Shown here piece after piece: positions 8,369 through 17,416 of a DNA stretch of 64,000 nt. The position numbers were made by a program, and so were the translations under genes. The notes under the pieces are model-generated. The model ran no database searches. It was not told the origin of the DNA and saw nothing but the letters and a program-made list of their open reading frames with translations. This DNA is from Pseudomonas sp. R37(2017). Lineage in GTDB: Bacteria > Pseudomonadota > Gammaproteobacteria > Pseudomonadales > Pseudomonadaceae. The first letter of the stretch is position 1; each line of letters opens with the position of its first letter. Location: NCBI RefSeq assembly GCF_002113375.1, contig NZ_NEHO01000005.1:310001-374000 (forward strand), in the 5' to 3' direction.

Positions 8369-9136
8369 TCAGCCGAAGCGGTAGATGTCCATGCCCAACG
8401 CACCCATGGTGAACCCCTGATGGGCAATGCTGAACTGCCCACCGGCAGCGCGGGCAAAGTACAGCGGCAGCAAGTGTTCGTCGCTGGGATGATTGCGCAC
8501 CGCATTCGGTGCTTGTGCGCGATAGTCGTGCAGCGCGGCTTCGTCGTTCGCTGCGAGTTTCTCGATCATCCAGTCGCGGAACGCCATGGCCCAGGGCTCA
8601 ACGCTCTCGGGACCGGCATGCCAGTCGAGTTCCCGCAGGTTGTGAGTGATGCTGCCGGAACCGATCAGCAGGGTGCCGTGTTCGCGCAGGCTGGCCAGCG
8701 CGTGGCCAACGCGAGTCTGCAGGGCAGGGCCGCCACGAGTCGGCAGAGAGACTTGCACAATCGGGACATCCGCTTGCGGATACATCAGTGACAAGGGTAC
8801 CCAGACGCCATGGTCGAAAGGCCGGTTGCTGTCGATACGGGCAGGAAGGCCATCGTCTTTCAATAACTGGCAAACCTCTGCGGCGAGTCGTGGATCGCCG
8901 GGAGCCGGGTACTGGACCTCGAACAGGGCTTTGGGGAAGCCACCGAAATCATGCCAGGTTTCCGGTTGTGGATTTGCGCTGACCAACAGTTCATTGCTTT
9001 CCCAGTGCGCAGACACGATCACGATGGCCTTGGGCTTGGGTATATCGGCGGCCAGGCGCGCGAGTGCGGGGCCACTGGCGCCGGGTTCCAGGGCGAGCAT
9101 GGGGGAGCCGTGGGATATGTACAGGCTGGGGAACAT
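8369..9136 (-). CDS. ygiD: 4,5-DOPA-extradiol-type dioxygenase (YgiD family)
   Basis: A 255-residue member of the DODA-type class III extradiol ring-cleavage dioxygenases. Metal-ligand motifs are visible: LYISHGSPMLAL near the N-terminus (His), VSAHWESNELLVSA (His), NRPFDHGVWVPL (His), and IGSGSITHNLRELDW (His). YgiD-type enzymes cleave catecholic substrates such as L-DOPA in vitro; the physiological substrate is unknown. AGGAG precedes the ATG by 8 bases. It is divergent from tpm with a short shared intergenic region. Confidence 0.9.
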   Translation of the reverse strand: MFPSLYISHGSPMLALEPGASGPALARLAADIPKPKAIVIVSAHWESNELLVSANPQPETWHDFGGFPKALFEVQYPAPGDPRLAAEVCQLLKDDGLPARIDSNRPFDHGVWVPLSLMYPQADVPIVQVSLPTRGGPALQTRVGHALASLREHGTLLIGSGSITHNLRELDWHAGPESVEPWAMAFRDWMIEKLAANDEAALHDYRAQAPNAVRNHPSDEHLLPLYFARAAGGQFSIAHQGFTMGALGMDIYRFG

Positions 9137-9238
9137 GAATGAGCTCCTGGGGGTTAAGATGCAACATCTTCAGTCAGATCATTGATCTAAATCTAATATA
9201 AGTTTTAGGGCGTTTTGATCGAATTTTCGGGGTTATTT

Positions 9239-9895
9239 ATGCAGCCGGAGTTTTGGCACAAAAAGTGGGCGTCGAATCAGATCGGCTTTCATTTGCCGCA
9301 AGTGAACCCTCATCTGAAACGGTTCTGGCCAGCGCTGAGCCTTGAAGACGGCGCACGCGTGCTGGTGCCACTATGTGGAAAAAGCCTGGATTTGCTGTGG
9401 CTCGCCCATCAAGGTCATGAAGTCCTGGGGGTCGAACTGTCGGAAAAAGCTGTCGAGGAGTTTTTCAGCGAACATGGCTTTGATCCGGCCGTCAGCGAGC
9501 AGGGGCCGTTCAATGTTTATCGGGCAGGTTCGATTGAACTGTGGTGCGGCGATTTCTTCGAGCTGACGGCAGGCGATGTTGCCGATTGCTCCGCGCTTTA
9601 TGATCGTGCCGCGTTGATCGCGCTGCCGGCGGAAATGCGAGAACGCTATGCCGCCCATTTGAAGCGGATCCTGCCGCAGGAGTCCCTTGGACTGCTGATT
9701 ACGCTGGACTATGACCAGTCGCAAATGCCTGGCCCGCCGTTTGCGGTTCTCGATGATGAGGTGCGGCGGCTGTTAGGGGATTCATGGGCGCTGAAGATCC
9801 TGGAAGATCAGGATGTGTTGAATGAGAGCGGGAAGTTTCTGGAGGCGGGTGTAACGCGGCTTGAGGAGCGTGTGTATCGAGTTTCCAGTCGATAA
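9239..9895 (+). CDS. tpm: Thiopurine S-methyltransferase
   Basis: A 218-residue protein of normal bacterial TPMT length. It begins [19 protein letters not shown], the family signature, and has the SAM-binding segments [36 protein letters not shown] and [16 protein letters not shown], then [17 protein letters not shown]. It methylates thiopurines and in pseudomonads contributes to selenium and tellurium methylation and tellurite resistance. The ATG at 9239 gives the family N-terminus; the TTG at 9215 would add eight residues without support. Confidence 0.95.
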   Translation: MQPEFWHKKWASNQIGFHLPQVNPHLKRFWPALSLEDGARVLVPLCGKSLDLLWLAHQGHEVLGVELSEKAVEEFFSEHGFDPAVSEQGPFNVYRAGSIELWCGDFFELTAGDVADCSALYDRAALIALPAEMRERYAAHLKRILPQESLGLLITLDYDQSQMPGPPFAVLDDEVRRLLGDSWALKILEDQDVLNESGKFLEAGVTRLEERVYRVSSR

Positions 9896-9919
9896 TTGAG
9901 TTGTCAGTCATGCGCAGAC

Positions 9920-9949
9920 AAAAAAGGCCCGCATCACTGCGGGCCTTTT
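9920..9949. terminator. Bidirectional terminator between tpm and htpX
   Basis: AAAAAGGCCCGCA, a TCAC loop and TGCGGGCCTTTT form a strong hairpin with T runs in both directions between two convergent genes. Confidence 0.92.
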
Positions 9950-9967
9950 GATTTGCCGAGAAGCCTG

Positions 9968-10858
9968 TCAGCCCCGGCGACGAGCCAGTGCGTCGATGCG
10001 CTCTTCCAGTGGCGGGTGGCTCATGAACATGCGAGCGAACCCTTGCTTGATGCCACCATTGATGCCGAAGGCGTTCAGGGTGTCGGGCATGTGCACCGGC
10101 AGGCCTTGTTCCGCCCGCAGGCGTTGCAGGGCGCCAATCATCGCAGCGGTGCCAGCCAGGTTTGCACCCGCTTCGTCGGCACGGAATTCGCGCTTGCGCG
10201 AGAACCACATGACGATGGCGCTGGCCAGGATGCCGAGAACCAGTTCGGCGAAAATGGTCGCCACGTAGTAGGCAATGCCCTGGCCTTCTTCGTTCTTGAA
10301 GATCACCTTGTCGACGAAATTGCCGATGATCCGTGCGAAGAACATCACGAAGGTGTTCACCACGCCCTGGATCAGTGCCAGGGTCACCATGTCGCCATTG
10401 GCCACGTGGCCGATTTCGTGGGCCAGAACGGCTTTCACTTCATCCGGAGAGAAACGCTCGAGCAGGCCCTGGCTCACGGCGACCAGCGCGTCGTTCTTGT
10501 TCCAGCCGGTGGCGAAGGCGTTCGCTTCGTAGGCCGGGAAGATACCGACTTCGGGCATCTTGATCCCGGCTTCGCGGGACAGTTGCTCGACGGTTTGCAG
10601 CAGCCATTGCTCGTGACGGGTGCGTGGCTGGGTGATGATCTGGGTGCTGGTGCTCATCTTCGCCATCCACTTGGAGATGAACAGCGAGAACAGCGAGCCG
10701 GCGAAACCAAAGACTGCACAGAAAATCAGCAGCTGATTGAGGTTGAGGTCAACCCCGTTGGCCGCCATGAACCCGTTGAAGCCGAAAAGGCTCAGGGTGA
10801 TGCTGGCAATCAGCACGACCGCCAGGTTAGTGGCCAAGAACAGCAGGATGCGCATCAT
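9968..10858 (-). CDS. htpX: Membrane zinc metalloprotease HtpX
   Basis: A 296-residue M48 peptidase of the inner membrane, involved in quality control of misfolded membrane proteins together with FtsH. Two N-terminal membrane segments (about 4-24 and 38-58) precede the catalytic domain. The zinc site HEIGH appears in [16 protein letters not shown] (about residue 140), followed by two further hydrophobic segments and the third ligand region [15 protein letters not shown]. The N-terminus [15 protein letters not shown] matches the E. coli start. GAGGAG lies upstream (10871-10876 on the opposite strand). Confidence 0.96.
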   Translation of the reverse strand: MMRILLFLATNLAVVLIASITLSLFGFNGFMAANGVDLNLNQLLIFCAVFGFAGSLFSLFISKWMAKMSTSTQIITQPRTRHEQWLLQTVEQLSREAGIKMPEVGIFPAYEANAFATGWNKNDALVAVSQGLLERFSPDEVKAVLAHEIGHVANGDMVTLALIQGVVNTFVMFFARIIGNFVDKVIFKNEEGQGIAYYVATIFAELVLGILASAIVMWFSRKREFRADEAGANLAGTAAMIGALQRLRAEQGLPVHMPDTLNAFGINGGIKQGFARMFMSHPPLEERIDALARRRG

Positions 10859-10903
10859 GGTTGTAGAAATCTCCTCATGCTTAAGATGTAGCGTACTGCG
10901 GGG

Positions 10904-10932
10904 TATATAAGGTGCTGCACCGGGGGATTCAA
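10904..10932 (-). promoter_or_regulatory. Promoter of htpX
   Basis: On the minus strand TTGAAT (10927-10932) and TATATA (10904-10909) are 17 bp apart, a credible sigma-70 pair 45 bp ahead of the ribosome site. The GTTGAA context also resembles a heat-shock -35, which would suit htpX, but the -10 is not a good sigma-32 match. The rest of the 315-bp gap (to 11173) holds only the alaA terminator and no gene that I can see. Confidence 0.55.
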
Positions 10933-11132
10933 CCGGGTGACTATTTCAAACTGTGTCCTACGGCAACAGTCTAGCTGCTTGCAGGGCTTTTCCGACGAAT
11001 TTGCGGGAAGTGTTTGTAGTCAAATCATGTCGAAGACCCGCGCCTTTGTTCGGTGCGAGCGGGCAAAGCGTTATCCGGCAGCGGGCAAGGCGGCAGCCAG
11101 GGATGGATGCAATCAAGTGTTGCCGGATAAAT

Positions 11133-11164
11133 CACCGTACGACGTGCAGGAGCGTCGCACGGTG
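11133..11164 (-). terminator. Possible terminator after alaA
   Basis: CACCGT-A-CGACG pairs with CGTCG-C-ACGGTG with one mismatch around a short loop, just downstream of the alaA stop on its own strand. Only a short, imperfect T-rich tract follows, so termination is moderately likely. Confidence 0.4.
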
Positions 11165-11173
11165 AATGGCCGC

Positions 11174-12385
11174 TTACTGGCGGTAGGACTTGAGGAAGCC
11201 GCCAATGCGTCCGATGGCCATCTCAAGGTCATCGACACGTGGCAAGGTCACGACACGGAAGTGGTCCGGCCATGGCCAGTTGAATGCGGTGCCTTGAACC
11301 ACCAACAGCTTTTCGGAAAGCAGCAGGTCGAGGACGAATTTTTCGTCGTTGTGGATCGGGCAGACCTTGGGGTCGATCCGCGGGAATGCATACAGCGCAC
11401 CCATTGGCTTGACGCAGCTCACGCCCGGAATGTCGTTGAGCAGTTCCCAGGTGCGGTTGCGCTGTTCCAGCAAGCGGCCCGGCGGCAGCACCAGGTCATT
11501 GATGCTCTGATAGCCGCCCAGGGCGGTCTGGATCGCGTGCTGGCTCGGCACGTTGGCGCACAGTCGCATGTTCGCCAGCATGTCGATGCCTTCGATGTAG
11601 CTCTGGGCATGGTGCTTCGGACCGGAGATGGCGATCCAGCCGGAACGGAAGCCGGCCACGCGATAGGACTTGGACAGGCCGTTGAAAGTCAGGCACAGCA
11701 GGTCCGGCGCCAGGGAGGCCGTGCAGATATGCACGGCATCATCGTAGAGGATCTTGTCGTAGATCTCGTCGGAGAACACCACCAGATTGTGCTGGCGAGC
11801 CAGTTCCAGCATGCCCAGCAGCACTTCCTTCGAATACACCGCGCCGGTCGGGTTGTTCGGGTTGATGATCACCAGCGCCTTGGTGTTCGGAGTAATCTTG
11901 GCCTTGATGTCGGCCAGGTCCGGCCACCAGTTGGCCTGCTCGTCGCACAGGTAGTGCACCGGGTTGCCGCCGGACAGGCTCACGGCTGCCGTCCACAGCG
12001 GATAGTCGGGCGCAGGCACCAGCACTTCGTCGCCATTGTTGAGCAGGGCCTGCATCGACATCACGATCAGTTCGGAAACGCCGTTGCCCAGGTAGATGTC
12101 TTCAATGCCGACGCCCTCTACCTGCTTTTGCTGGTAATACTGCATCACGGCCTTGCGCGCGCTGAACAGGCCCTTGGAGTCGCTATAGCCCTGGGCGGTC
12201 GGCAGGTTGCGGATCACGTCCTGGAGGATTTCATCCGGTGCTTCGAAACCAAAGGGCGCCGGGTTGCCGATGTTCAGCTTGAGGATGCGATGGCCTTCCT
12301 CTTCCAGGCGCTTGGCGTGCTTGAGCACCGGGCCGCGAATGTCGTAGCAGACGTTGGCGAGCTTGTTCGATTTGCTGACCTGCAT
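11174..12385 (-). CDS. alaA: Alanine-synthesising aminotransferase (AlaA-type, pyridoxal phosphate)
   Basis: A 403-residue class I aminotransferase of AlaA type, making alanine from pyruvate and glutamate. Seen: MQVSKSNKLANVCYDIRGPV N-terminus, LNIGNPAPFGF, GNGVSELIVMSMQALLNNGDEVLVPAPDYPLW, INPNNPTGAVYS, SDEIYDKILYD, and the PLP lysine in TFNGLSKSYRVAGFRSGW. The frame continues upstream to 12727, but the extra 114 residues have no family likeness and the ATG at 12385 gives the standard N-terminus. Divergent from msrB. Confidence 0.94.
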   Translation of the reverse strand: MQVSKSNKLANVCYDIRGPVLKHAKRLEEEGHRILKLNIGNPAPFGFEAPDEILQDVIRNLPTAQGYSDSKGLFSARKAVMQYYQQKQVEGVGIEDIYLGNGVSELIVMSMQALLNNGDEVLVPAPDYPLWTAAVSLSGGNPVHYLCDEQANWWPDLADIKAKITPNTKALVIINPNNPTGAVYSKEVLLGMLELARQHNLVVFSDEIYDKILYDDAVHICTASLAPDLLCLTFNGLSKSYRVAGFRSGWIAISGPKHHAQSYIEGIDMLANMRLCANVPSQHAIQTALGGYQSINDLVLPPGRLLEQRNRTWELLNDIPGVSCVKPMGALYAFPRIDPKVCPIHNDEKFVLDLLLSEKLLVVQGTAFNWPWPDHFRVVTLPRVDDLEMAIGRIGGFLKSYRQ

Positions 12386-12611
12386 GGCGATGTGTTCCCG
12401 AAAATGAACGATCCAGACGGCGTTTGGGCAGCCGTGCTGGGAATCCTGCGTATTCACACAGGCCTGACGCCTTGAGATGCAGCACCCATATTTCCGTTTG
12501 AATGCGCGTGGCCTGGCTGCCAGACTGGCGTTTGACGAGGCGCAATCATACGTGCCGCCCGATCCGTGGAAAAGGTACAGATCGGGCTTTTTCAGCCGCT
12601 GAGGTGTGATG

Positions 12612-13007
12612 ATGGAAAAGTTGGAAAAAACCCTGGAAGAATGGAAGGCGATGCTCGACCCAGAGCAGTACAACGTGTGCCGTCTCAAGGGCACCGAACG
12701 ACCGTTTTCCGGCAAGTACAACGCCACCAGGACCGATGGTGTCTACCACTGCATCTGCTGTAACGAGCCGCTGTTCGACTCTACGACCAAGTTCGATTCC
12801 GGCTGCGGCTGGCCGAGCTTCTACGCGCCGATCGATGACAGCGCCATGACCGAAATCCGTGATGTCAGCCATGGCATGATCCGCACCGAAGTGGTCTGCG
12901 CCAGATGCGATGCGCACCTGGGTCACGTTTTCCCCGATGGTCCACCGCCGACGGGCCTGCGTTATTGCATCAATTCGGTCTGCCTGGACCTGGTGCCCCG
13001 CGGGTAA
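12612..13007 (+). CDS. msrB: Peptide-methionine (R)-S-oxide reductase MsrB
   Basis: A 131-residue enzyme that reduces the R epimer of methionine sulfoxide in proteins. Two zinc-binding CxxC pairs are visible (CICC near residue 45 and CARCDAH near 95), the GCGWPSFY block, and the catalytic Cys in RYCINSVCL. The Shine-Dalgarno GAGG at 12601-12604 serves the ATG at 12612 (7-base spacing); GTG at 12606 and ATG at 12609 are in frame and cannot be excluded. First of a three-gene oxidative-repair group. Confidence 0.95.
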   Translation: MEKLEKTLEEWKAMLDPEQYNVCRLKGTERPFSGKYNATRTDGVYHCICCNEPLFDSTTKFDSGCGWPSFYAPIDDSAMTEIRDVSHGMIRTEVVCARCDAHLGHVFPDGPPPTGLRYCINSVCLDLVPRG

Positions 13008-13111
13008 GTCCCCCCGAAGCGATCCGATGATCGCTTTCCGGATATTTAAATTGCACACAATTCAATTGCTCGCTATTTTGTTGGCTCTGGCATTCACTCG
13101 GAACCTCGAAT

Positions 13112-13597
13112 ATGAGCGACAACCTGCTGAGCATCCCTTGCACCACGATCGAGGGAGAGCAAAAGACTCTGGCGGATTTCGCCGGCAAAGCCGTGCTGGT
13201 GGTCAACACGGCCAGCAAGTGTGGTTTCACTCCGCAGTACAAAGGCCTGGAAGAACTGTGGCAGACCTACAAGGACCAGGGCCTGGTCGTGCTCGGTTTT
13301 CCCTGCAATCAGTTCGGCAAGCAAGAGCCGGGCAACGAAGGGGCGATCTCGGAATTCTGCGAGTTGAACTTCGGTGTCAGCTTCCCGCTGTTCAAAAAGA
13401 TCGAGGTCAACGGTGCCGGCGCCCATCCTTTGTTCGTGCAGTTGAAAAAACGCGCTCCGGGTGTACTGGGCTCCCAGGGCATCAAATGGAATTTCACCAA
13501 ATTCCTGATCGGCAAGGACGGGCAGTTGGTCAAGCGCTTCGCCCCGGCGACCAAACCCCAGGACCTGACCCGCGAGATCGAAGCCCTGCTCAAATGA
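13112..13597 (+). CDS. Glutathione peroxidase family protein (Cys type)
   Basis: A 161-residue thiol peroxidase. The peroxidatic cysteine lies in VVNTASKCGFTPQY, with the rest of the family tetrad in FPCNQFGKQEPG (Gln) and IKWNFTKFLIGKDG (Trp, Asn). Bacterial Cys-type enzymes often use thioredoxin rather than glutathione. The stop overlaps the ATG of the next gene (ATGA), so translation of peroxidase and MarR-type regulator is coupled; msrB is 104 bp upstream. Confidence 0.94.
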   Translation: MSDNLLSIPCTTIEGEQKTLADFAGKAVLVVNTASKCGFTPQYKGLEELWQTYKDQGLVVLGFPCNQFGKQEPGNEGAISEFCELNFGVSFPLFKKIEVNGAGAHPLFVQLKKRAPGVLGSQGIKWNFTKFLIGKDGQLVKRFAPATKPQDLTREIEALLK

Positions 13598-14055
13598 ATA
13601 CCTTGTCAGTCGATTCCCTCAAACTCGACAGCCAACTGTGTTTCAAGCTGTACGCGGCTTCCCGGGCAGTGATTCGCGCCTATAAGCCAATGCTCGATCA
13701 ACTGGGCCTGACGTACCCTCAATACCTGGCGATGCTGGTGCTGTGGGAGTGGCAGGAAGCAGCCCCGGAACAACCGACCGTGAAGGCGCTGGGCGAGCGT
13801 CTGGCCCTGGATTCCGGCACGCTGACACCCTTGCTCAAGCGCCTCGAACAACTGCAACTGGTGCAGCGTCAGCGCTCGGCGCGTGATGAGCGTGAGGTGC
13901 ATTTGAGCCTGTCGCCGACCGGCATGGCCTTGCGCGATCAGGTCGGGCCGCTAAAGGCGCGTCTGTTGTGCGACAGCGGGGTCGATCTGAATCGTCTCAA
14001 CGACTTGCGCGACGGTCTGGACCACCTGTTGGGGCAGATCAAGGCGCTGGCGTAG
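13594..14055 (+). CDS. MarR-family regulator, OhrR-like peroxide sensor
   Basis: A 153-residue MarR-type winged-helix protein. It has the OhrR hallmark: a reactive cysteine in the first helix within LDSQLCFKLYAASRAVIRAYKP, followed by LGLTYPQYLAMLVLWE containing the tyrosine partners, and the wing helix LDSGTLTPLLKRLE plus RDEREVHLSLSPTG. OhrR proteins repress peroxide-resistance genes and release DNA on oxidation by organic hydroperoxides. The 4-nt overlap with the peroxidase gene suggests it controls that gene. Its last 17 bp overlap the convergent kinase gene. Confidence 0.88.
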   Translation: MNTLSVDSLKLDSQLCFKLYAASRAVIRAYKPMLDQLGLTYPQYLAMLVLWEWQEAAPEQPTVKALGERLALDSGTLTPLLKRLEQLQLVQRQRSARDEREVHLSLSPTGMALRDQVGPLKARLLCDSGVDLNRLNDLRDGLDHLLGQIKALA

Positions 14056-16402
14056 AGGGAATCCACAAATCCAGCAGGGCGGCCAGTTCTTCGCGCCGGA
14101 AGGGTTTGGCCAGGTAGTCGCTCATGCCGGCGGCACGACAGCGTTCGCGTTCCTCGGACATGGCGTTGGCCGTCAGGGCGACGATCGGCAACTGGGGCCA
14201 GCGACCGCTGCGGCGGATTTGCCGGCTGGCTTCGTAGCCATCCATCACCGGCATGTTGCAGTCCATCAGCACCAGGTCGAAATCCCGTTGCTCAAGTTGA
14301 TCCAGGGCCTCGCCACCGTGAGCCGCGGTGGTCACCTCACAGCCGAGTTTGCCGAGCATGCCCTTTGCCACCAACTGGTTGACCGGGTTGTCTTCCACCA
14401 ACAGCACGCGCGCGTGGCGTTGCGGGGATTGCGCGTCGGGCGGGGCATCGTTGATCGGGTGGGTTTGCGGTTGCAGGATTCGCCGCAAGGACTGATACAG
14501 CGTATTGCGGGCCAGAGGGCGGGCCTGTTGTTGCAGGGGCGCGAGGGTGTTGACCTCTTCGCCGGGCATGAAGTTGCCGTAAGCGGTGATCAGCAGGATC
14601 GGCGCGCTGAGGGCCGGGCGCAAATTGAACAGGCATTCAGGGCAGTCAGTGATGAGCACATCGGCTGCCAGGCCAAACAGTGGGTCGTCCATGGAGCGGC
14701 GTTCATAGTCCAGCCCCCAGCCTGGCAACAGACTGTTCAACAATTCGCCCAGGCCACTGCTGGCGGCCGTGATGGCGATGACTTTGCCCTTGAGCAAAAC
14801 GACGGGGGCTACGCGGGTGTGGCTGGGTAATGGCAAATCTGCGCAGAACTGGCTGCCAAAACCCGGCTCGGAGTTGATCGTCAGGCGCCCTTGCATGGCT
14901 TCGCATAGATTGTAGGTCAGCGCCAGGCCCAGCCCGGTACCACCAAATTGGCGGGTGATACCGGCACCGGCCTGGGTGAAAGGCTGGAAAATCTTGACCT
15001 GGGCATCCCGGGGAATGCCAATGCCGGTATCGCAGACCTCGATCCTGACGCCGTCGCCGAAGGTCGACAGGCGCACGTCGACCCGCCCGAAACGGGTGAA
15101 CTTGAGGGCGTTGGACAGCAGATTACTGACGATCTGCCGCACCCGGGTCGGATCGCCGAGCACCAGTGCCGGGAAATGCGGATCGATCAGGCAGGTCAGT
15201 TCGACGCTGGGGGCGGCGTTCTGCGATAACAGGTTGGCAGTGTCCTCGATCAGCGAACCGAGGTCGAAGGGGATGTGTTCGAGTTCCAGTTGACCTGCAT
15301 CGAACTTCGAAAGGTCGAGAATATCGTTGAGCAGTTCCACCAGCACTTTGCCCGAGTCATGGGCGATCGACAGTTGCTGCTGTTGTTCGGCATTCAGAGG
15401 CCCGTCGAGGGACAGCGCGATCATCCCCAGCAAACCATTGAGGGGCGTGCGAATTTCATGGCTCATGTTGGCCAGGAACACCGAGCGGGCCTCGGCCATG
15501 TCGAGGGCGGTACTGCGGGCGGCTTCCAGTTCTTCATTGGATTGGCTCAGCCGGGCGTTGATCGCCTTGAGTTCGGCGGTGCGGGCCGAGACGATGTTTT
15601 CCAGTTGGCCGAGGTAATCGGTCAGGCGGTTTTCCGCGTTGCGTCGCTGCTGGATTTCGGTGGCGATGTTTTTGAATTGCTGGTTGGCAACCTTGACCAG
15701 CACGCCGATCTCATCGTTGGCGTGCCCGGCGGGACACTCCAGCGACGCCGGTTCGGTACTGCTCGGGTCGCGGCCGCTGAGTTCACGGATAACCCTCACC
15801 AGGGGTTTGGTCAGCATCACATAGAACAGCGCCAGCAGGATGCCGGACAGCAGCAGGCTGCGGGCGAAGCCGTTGAGCAGGGTCACCTCGGCCCGACGCA
15901 GGAAGCGGTTGCCGAAGGCGTAAGTGTCGACGTTCAGTCGCAGTGTTCCCAGGGACTCGTTGGGTAAATGATCCAGGTAAAGTCGGTCTTCGAACTGTCG
16001 ATTGGCGCCGAACAGGAAGTCACTCAGCAGTCGGTAGTCGTTTTGCATGCCGGGTCGTTTGACCTTGGCCAGTACGGTACCGTTGTTGTCGGTCAGTTTT
16101 ACGCCGATGATCGCTGGCGAGCGCAGCAGGCCCAGGGTCAGTTCCTTGGCGAGTTCGGCGTCGATGTTGTAGGCGATTCGCGAGGCAGGGTTGTGGCTGA
16201 TTTCCAGTAATGAAAGGATTTCACGATTGATGGAGGCGTCTTCACTGGCATAATCGATGCCTATTTGCAGCAGGCTGAGCAGCGTGCCCAAAATGAAACC
16301 GACCAGCACGGTAAGCCGGGCCTGCTTGAATGACAGCCGGTTGGTGAATTTGATATCCATGCGGGGGTGAACCACTTCCGTTTCCTTTCGCTGCTCAAGC
16401 AT
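14039..16402 (-). CDS. Hybrid sensor histidine kinase (HAMP-HisKA-HATPase-REC)
   Basis: A 787-residue membrane kinase. A first membrane segment (about 28-50), a roughly 130-residue periplasmic region, a second membrane segment (about 183-203), HAMP and a coiled coil precede HisKA with MSHEIRTPLNGLLGM (His315). The ATPase N-box NLLSNALKFT and G-boxes DTGIGIP and GGTGLGLAL follow. Residues about 545-655 look like a receiver fold without the acceptor aspartate motif (ITAASSGLGELL...VLITDCPECL). The C-terminal receiver RVLLVEDNPVNQ...LVLMDCNMPVMDG is complete. There is no HPt, so an external one is needed. The ATG at 16360 is an alternative start. Signal unknown. Confidence 0.88.
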   Translation of the reverse strand: MLEQRKETEVVHPRMDIKFTNRLSFKQARLTVLVGFILGTLLSLLQIGIDYASEDASINREILSLLEISHNPASRIAYNIDAELAKELTLGLLRSPAIIGVKLTDNNGTVLAKVKRPGMQNDYRLLSDFLFGANRQFEDRLYLDHLPNESLGTLRLNVDTYAFGNRFLRRAEVTLLNGFARSLLLSGILLALFYVMLTKPLVRVIRELSGRDPSSTEPASLECPAGHANDEIGVLVKVANQQFKNIATEIQQRRNAENRLTDYLGQLENIVSARTAELKAINARLSQSNEELEAARSTALDMAEARSVFLANMSHEIRTPLNGLLGMIALSLDGPLNAEQQQQLSIAHDSGKVLVELLNDILDLSKFDAGQLELEHIPFDLGSLIEDTANLLSQNAAPSVELTCLIDPHFPALVLGDPTRVRQIVSNLLSNALKFTRFGRVDVRLSTFGDGVRIEVCDTGIGIPRDAQVKIFQPFTQAGAGITRQFGGTGLGLALTYNLCEAMQGRLTINSEPGFGSQFCADLPLPSHTRVAPVVLLKGKVIAITAASSGLGELLNSLLPGWGLDYERRSMDDPLFGLAADVLITDCPECLFNLRPALSAPILLITAYGNFMPGEEVNTLAPLQQQARPLARNTLYQSLRRILQPQTHPINDAPPDAQSPQRHARVLLVEDNPVNQLVAKGMLGKLGCEVTTAAHGGEALDQLEQRDFDLVLMDCNMPVMDGYEASRQIRRSGRWPQLPIVALTANAMSEERERCRAAGMSDYLAKPFRREELAALLDLWIPSTPAP

Positions 16403-16525
16403 AGTCGATCATGTCTGCCTGCCGATGTTCTAGTGAGGCCTGTACTGCGGGAGCAGCCACTAGTCTGACGCTGTGTTTCGTCGCTGTATCACCATCATTA
16501 CCGTGAACGTGCCCGAGGAGAAGTC

Positions 16526-17416
16526 GTGGATTCCCGATTGAATGCTTTTCTTGAACGCGCCGATGCCGTTCTGGCCCGTATCGAGCCGTTGCTGCCGGCA
16601 CCCCGGCCAGCCATCGACTGGACCAATTGCCTGGCCGCACGCTGGCAGCGTGAGTCGCGCGGCGGTTATCTGATGCCGCTGGAGGTCAGCCTCGACATGC
16701 GCCTGTCTGACCTGATCGGTGTCGACAGGCAAGTCGAGCAGTTGGGGCGCAATACCCAACAGTTTCTCGATGGCATGCCCGCCAACCACGCCTTGCTCTG
16801 GGGTTCGCGCGGCACCGGCAAGTCGTCGCTGGTGCGCGCCTTGTTGGCCGAACACGCTCAATCCGGATTGCGCTTGATCGAGATTGAACGCGATCACCTG
16901 GCAGACCTGCCGCGAGTGGTCGAACAGATCGGCAAACTGCCCCAGCGTTTCGTGCTGTTTTGCGATGACCTCTCGTTTGAATCGGGCGAGGGTGATTACC
17001 GAGTGCTCAAGAGCGTCCTTGATGGCTCGCTGGAGCAAGCACCGGACAACGTTTTGTTGTACGCCACGTCCAACCGTCGCCACCTGGTGCCGGAGAAGGA
17101 AAGTGACAACGAAAACTGGAAACGTGTCGACGGCGAATTGCATCCCAGCGAGGCGGTGGAAGACAAGATCGCGTTGTCGGACCGCTTCGGTTTGTGGCTG
17201 TCGTTCTATCCGTTTACCCAGGAGCACTTCCTCAACGTCGTCGAGCACTGGATAGGCCAGTTGGCCGGCAAGGCCGGACTGGCGTGGCAGCGCAGCGAAG
17301 AACTGGACATTCTGGCGGTACGTTGGGCCACGGGCCGGGGCAATCGCAATGGACGTTGCGCTTATCAATTTGCCCGTTACTGGGTCGGGCTGAAACTGTT
17401 GGAGCACAAGGCATGA
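16526..17416 (+). CDS. DUF815 AAA-type ATPase
   Basis: A 296-residue protein with a Walker A GSRGTGKSS near residue 93 and a Walker B-like RFVLFCDDLSFE near 147, in the DUF815 family context (MPLEVSLDMRLSDLIGVDRQVEQL upstream; LLYATSNRRHLVPE and DRFGLWLSFYPFTQEHFL downstream, the latter like an arginine-finger region). Function unknown; such proteins resemble AAA loaders. The start is GTG at 16526 with GAGGAGAAG upstream. Its stop overlaps the next ATG by 4 nt, so it is translationally coupled to msrC. Confidence 0.88.
   Translation: MDSRLNAFLERADAVLARIEPLLPAPRPAIDWTNCLAARWQRESRGGYLMPLEVSLDMRLSDLIGVDRQVEQLGRNTQQFLDGMPANHALLWGSRGTGKSSLVRALLAEHAQSGLRLIEIERDHLADLPRVVEQIGKLPQRFVLFCDDLSFESGEGDYRVLKSVLDGSLEQAPDNVLLYATSNRRHLVPEKESDNENWKRVDGELHPSEAVEDKIALSDRFGLWLSFYPFTQEHFLNVVEHWIGQLAGKAGLAWQRSEELDILAVRWATGRGNRNGRCAYQFARYWVGLKLLEHKA

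Noticed and set aside
10904..10932. Clear sigma-32 promoter for htpX
   Set aside because: Only the -35 resembles the heat-shock form; the -10 fits sigma-70 better, so I list it as an ordinary promoter.
10937..12475. 512-codon plus-strand frame opposite alaA
   Set aside because: Shadow of the aminotransferase gene; no ribosome site and an improbable composition.
12386..12727. N-terminal extension of alaA by 114 residues
   Set aside because: It would overlap msrB antisense and does not resemble any aminotransferase N-terminus; the ATG at 12385 gives the family start.
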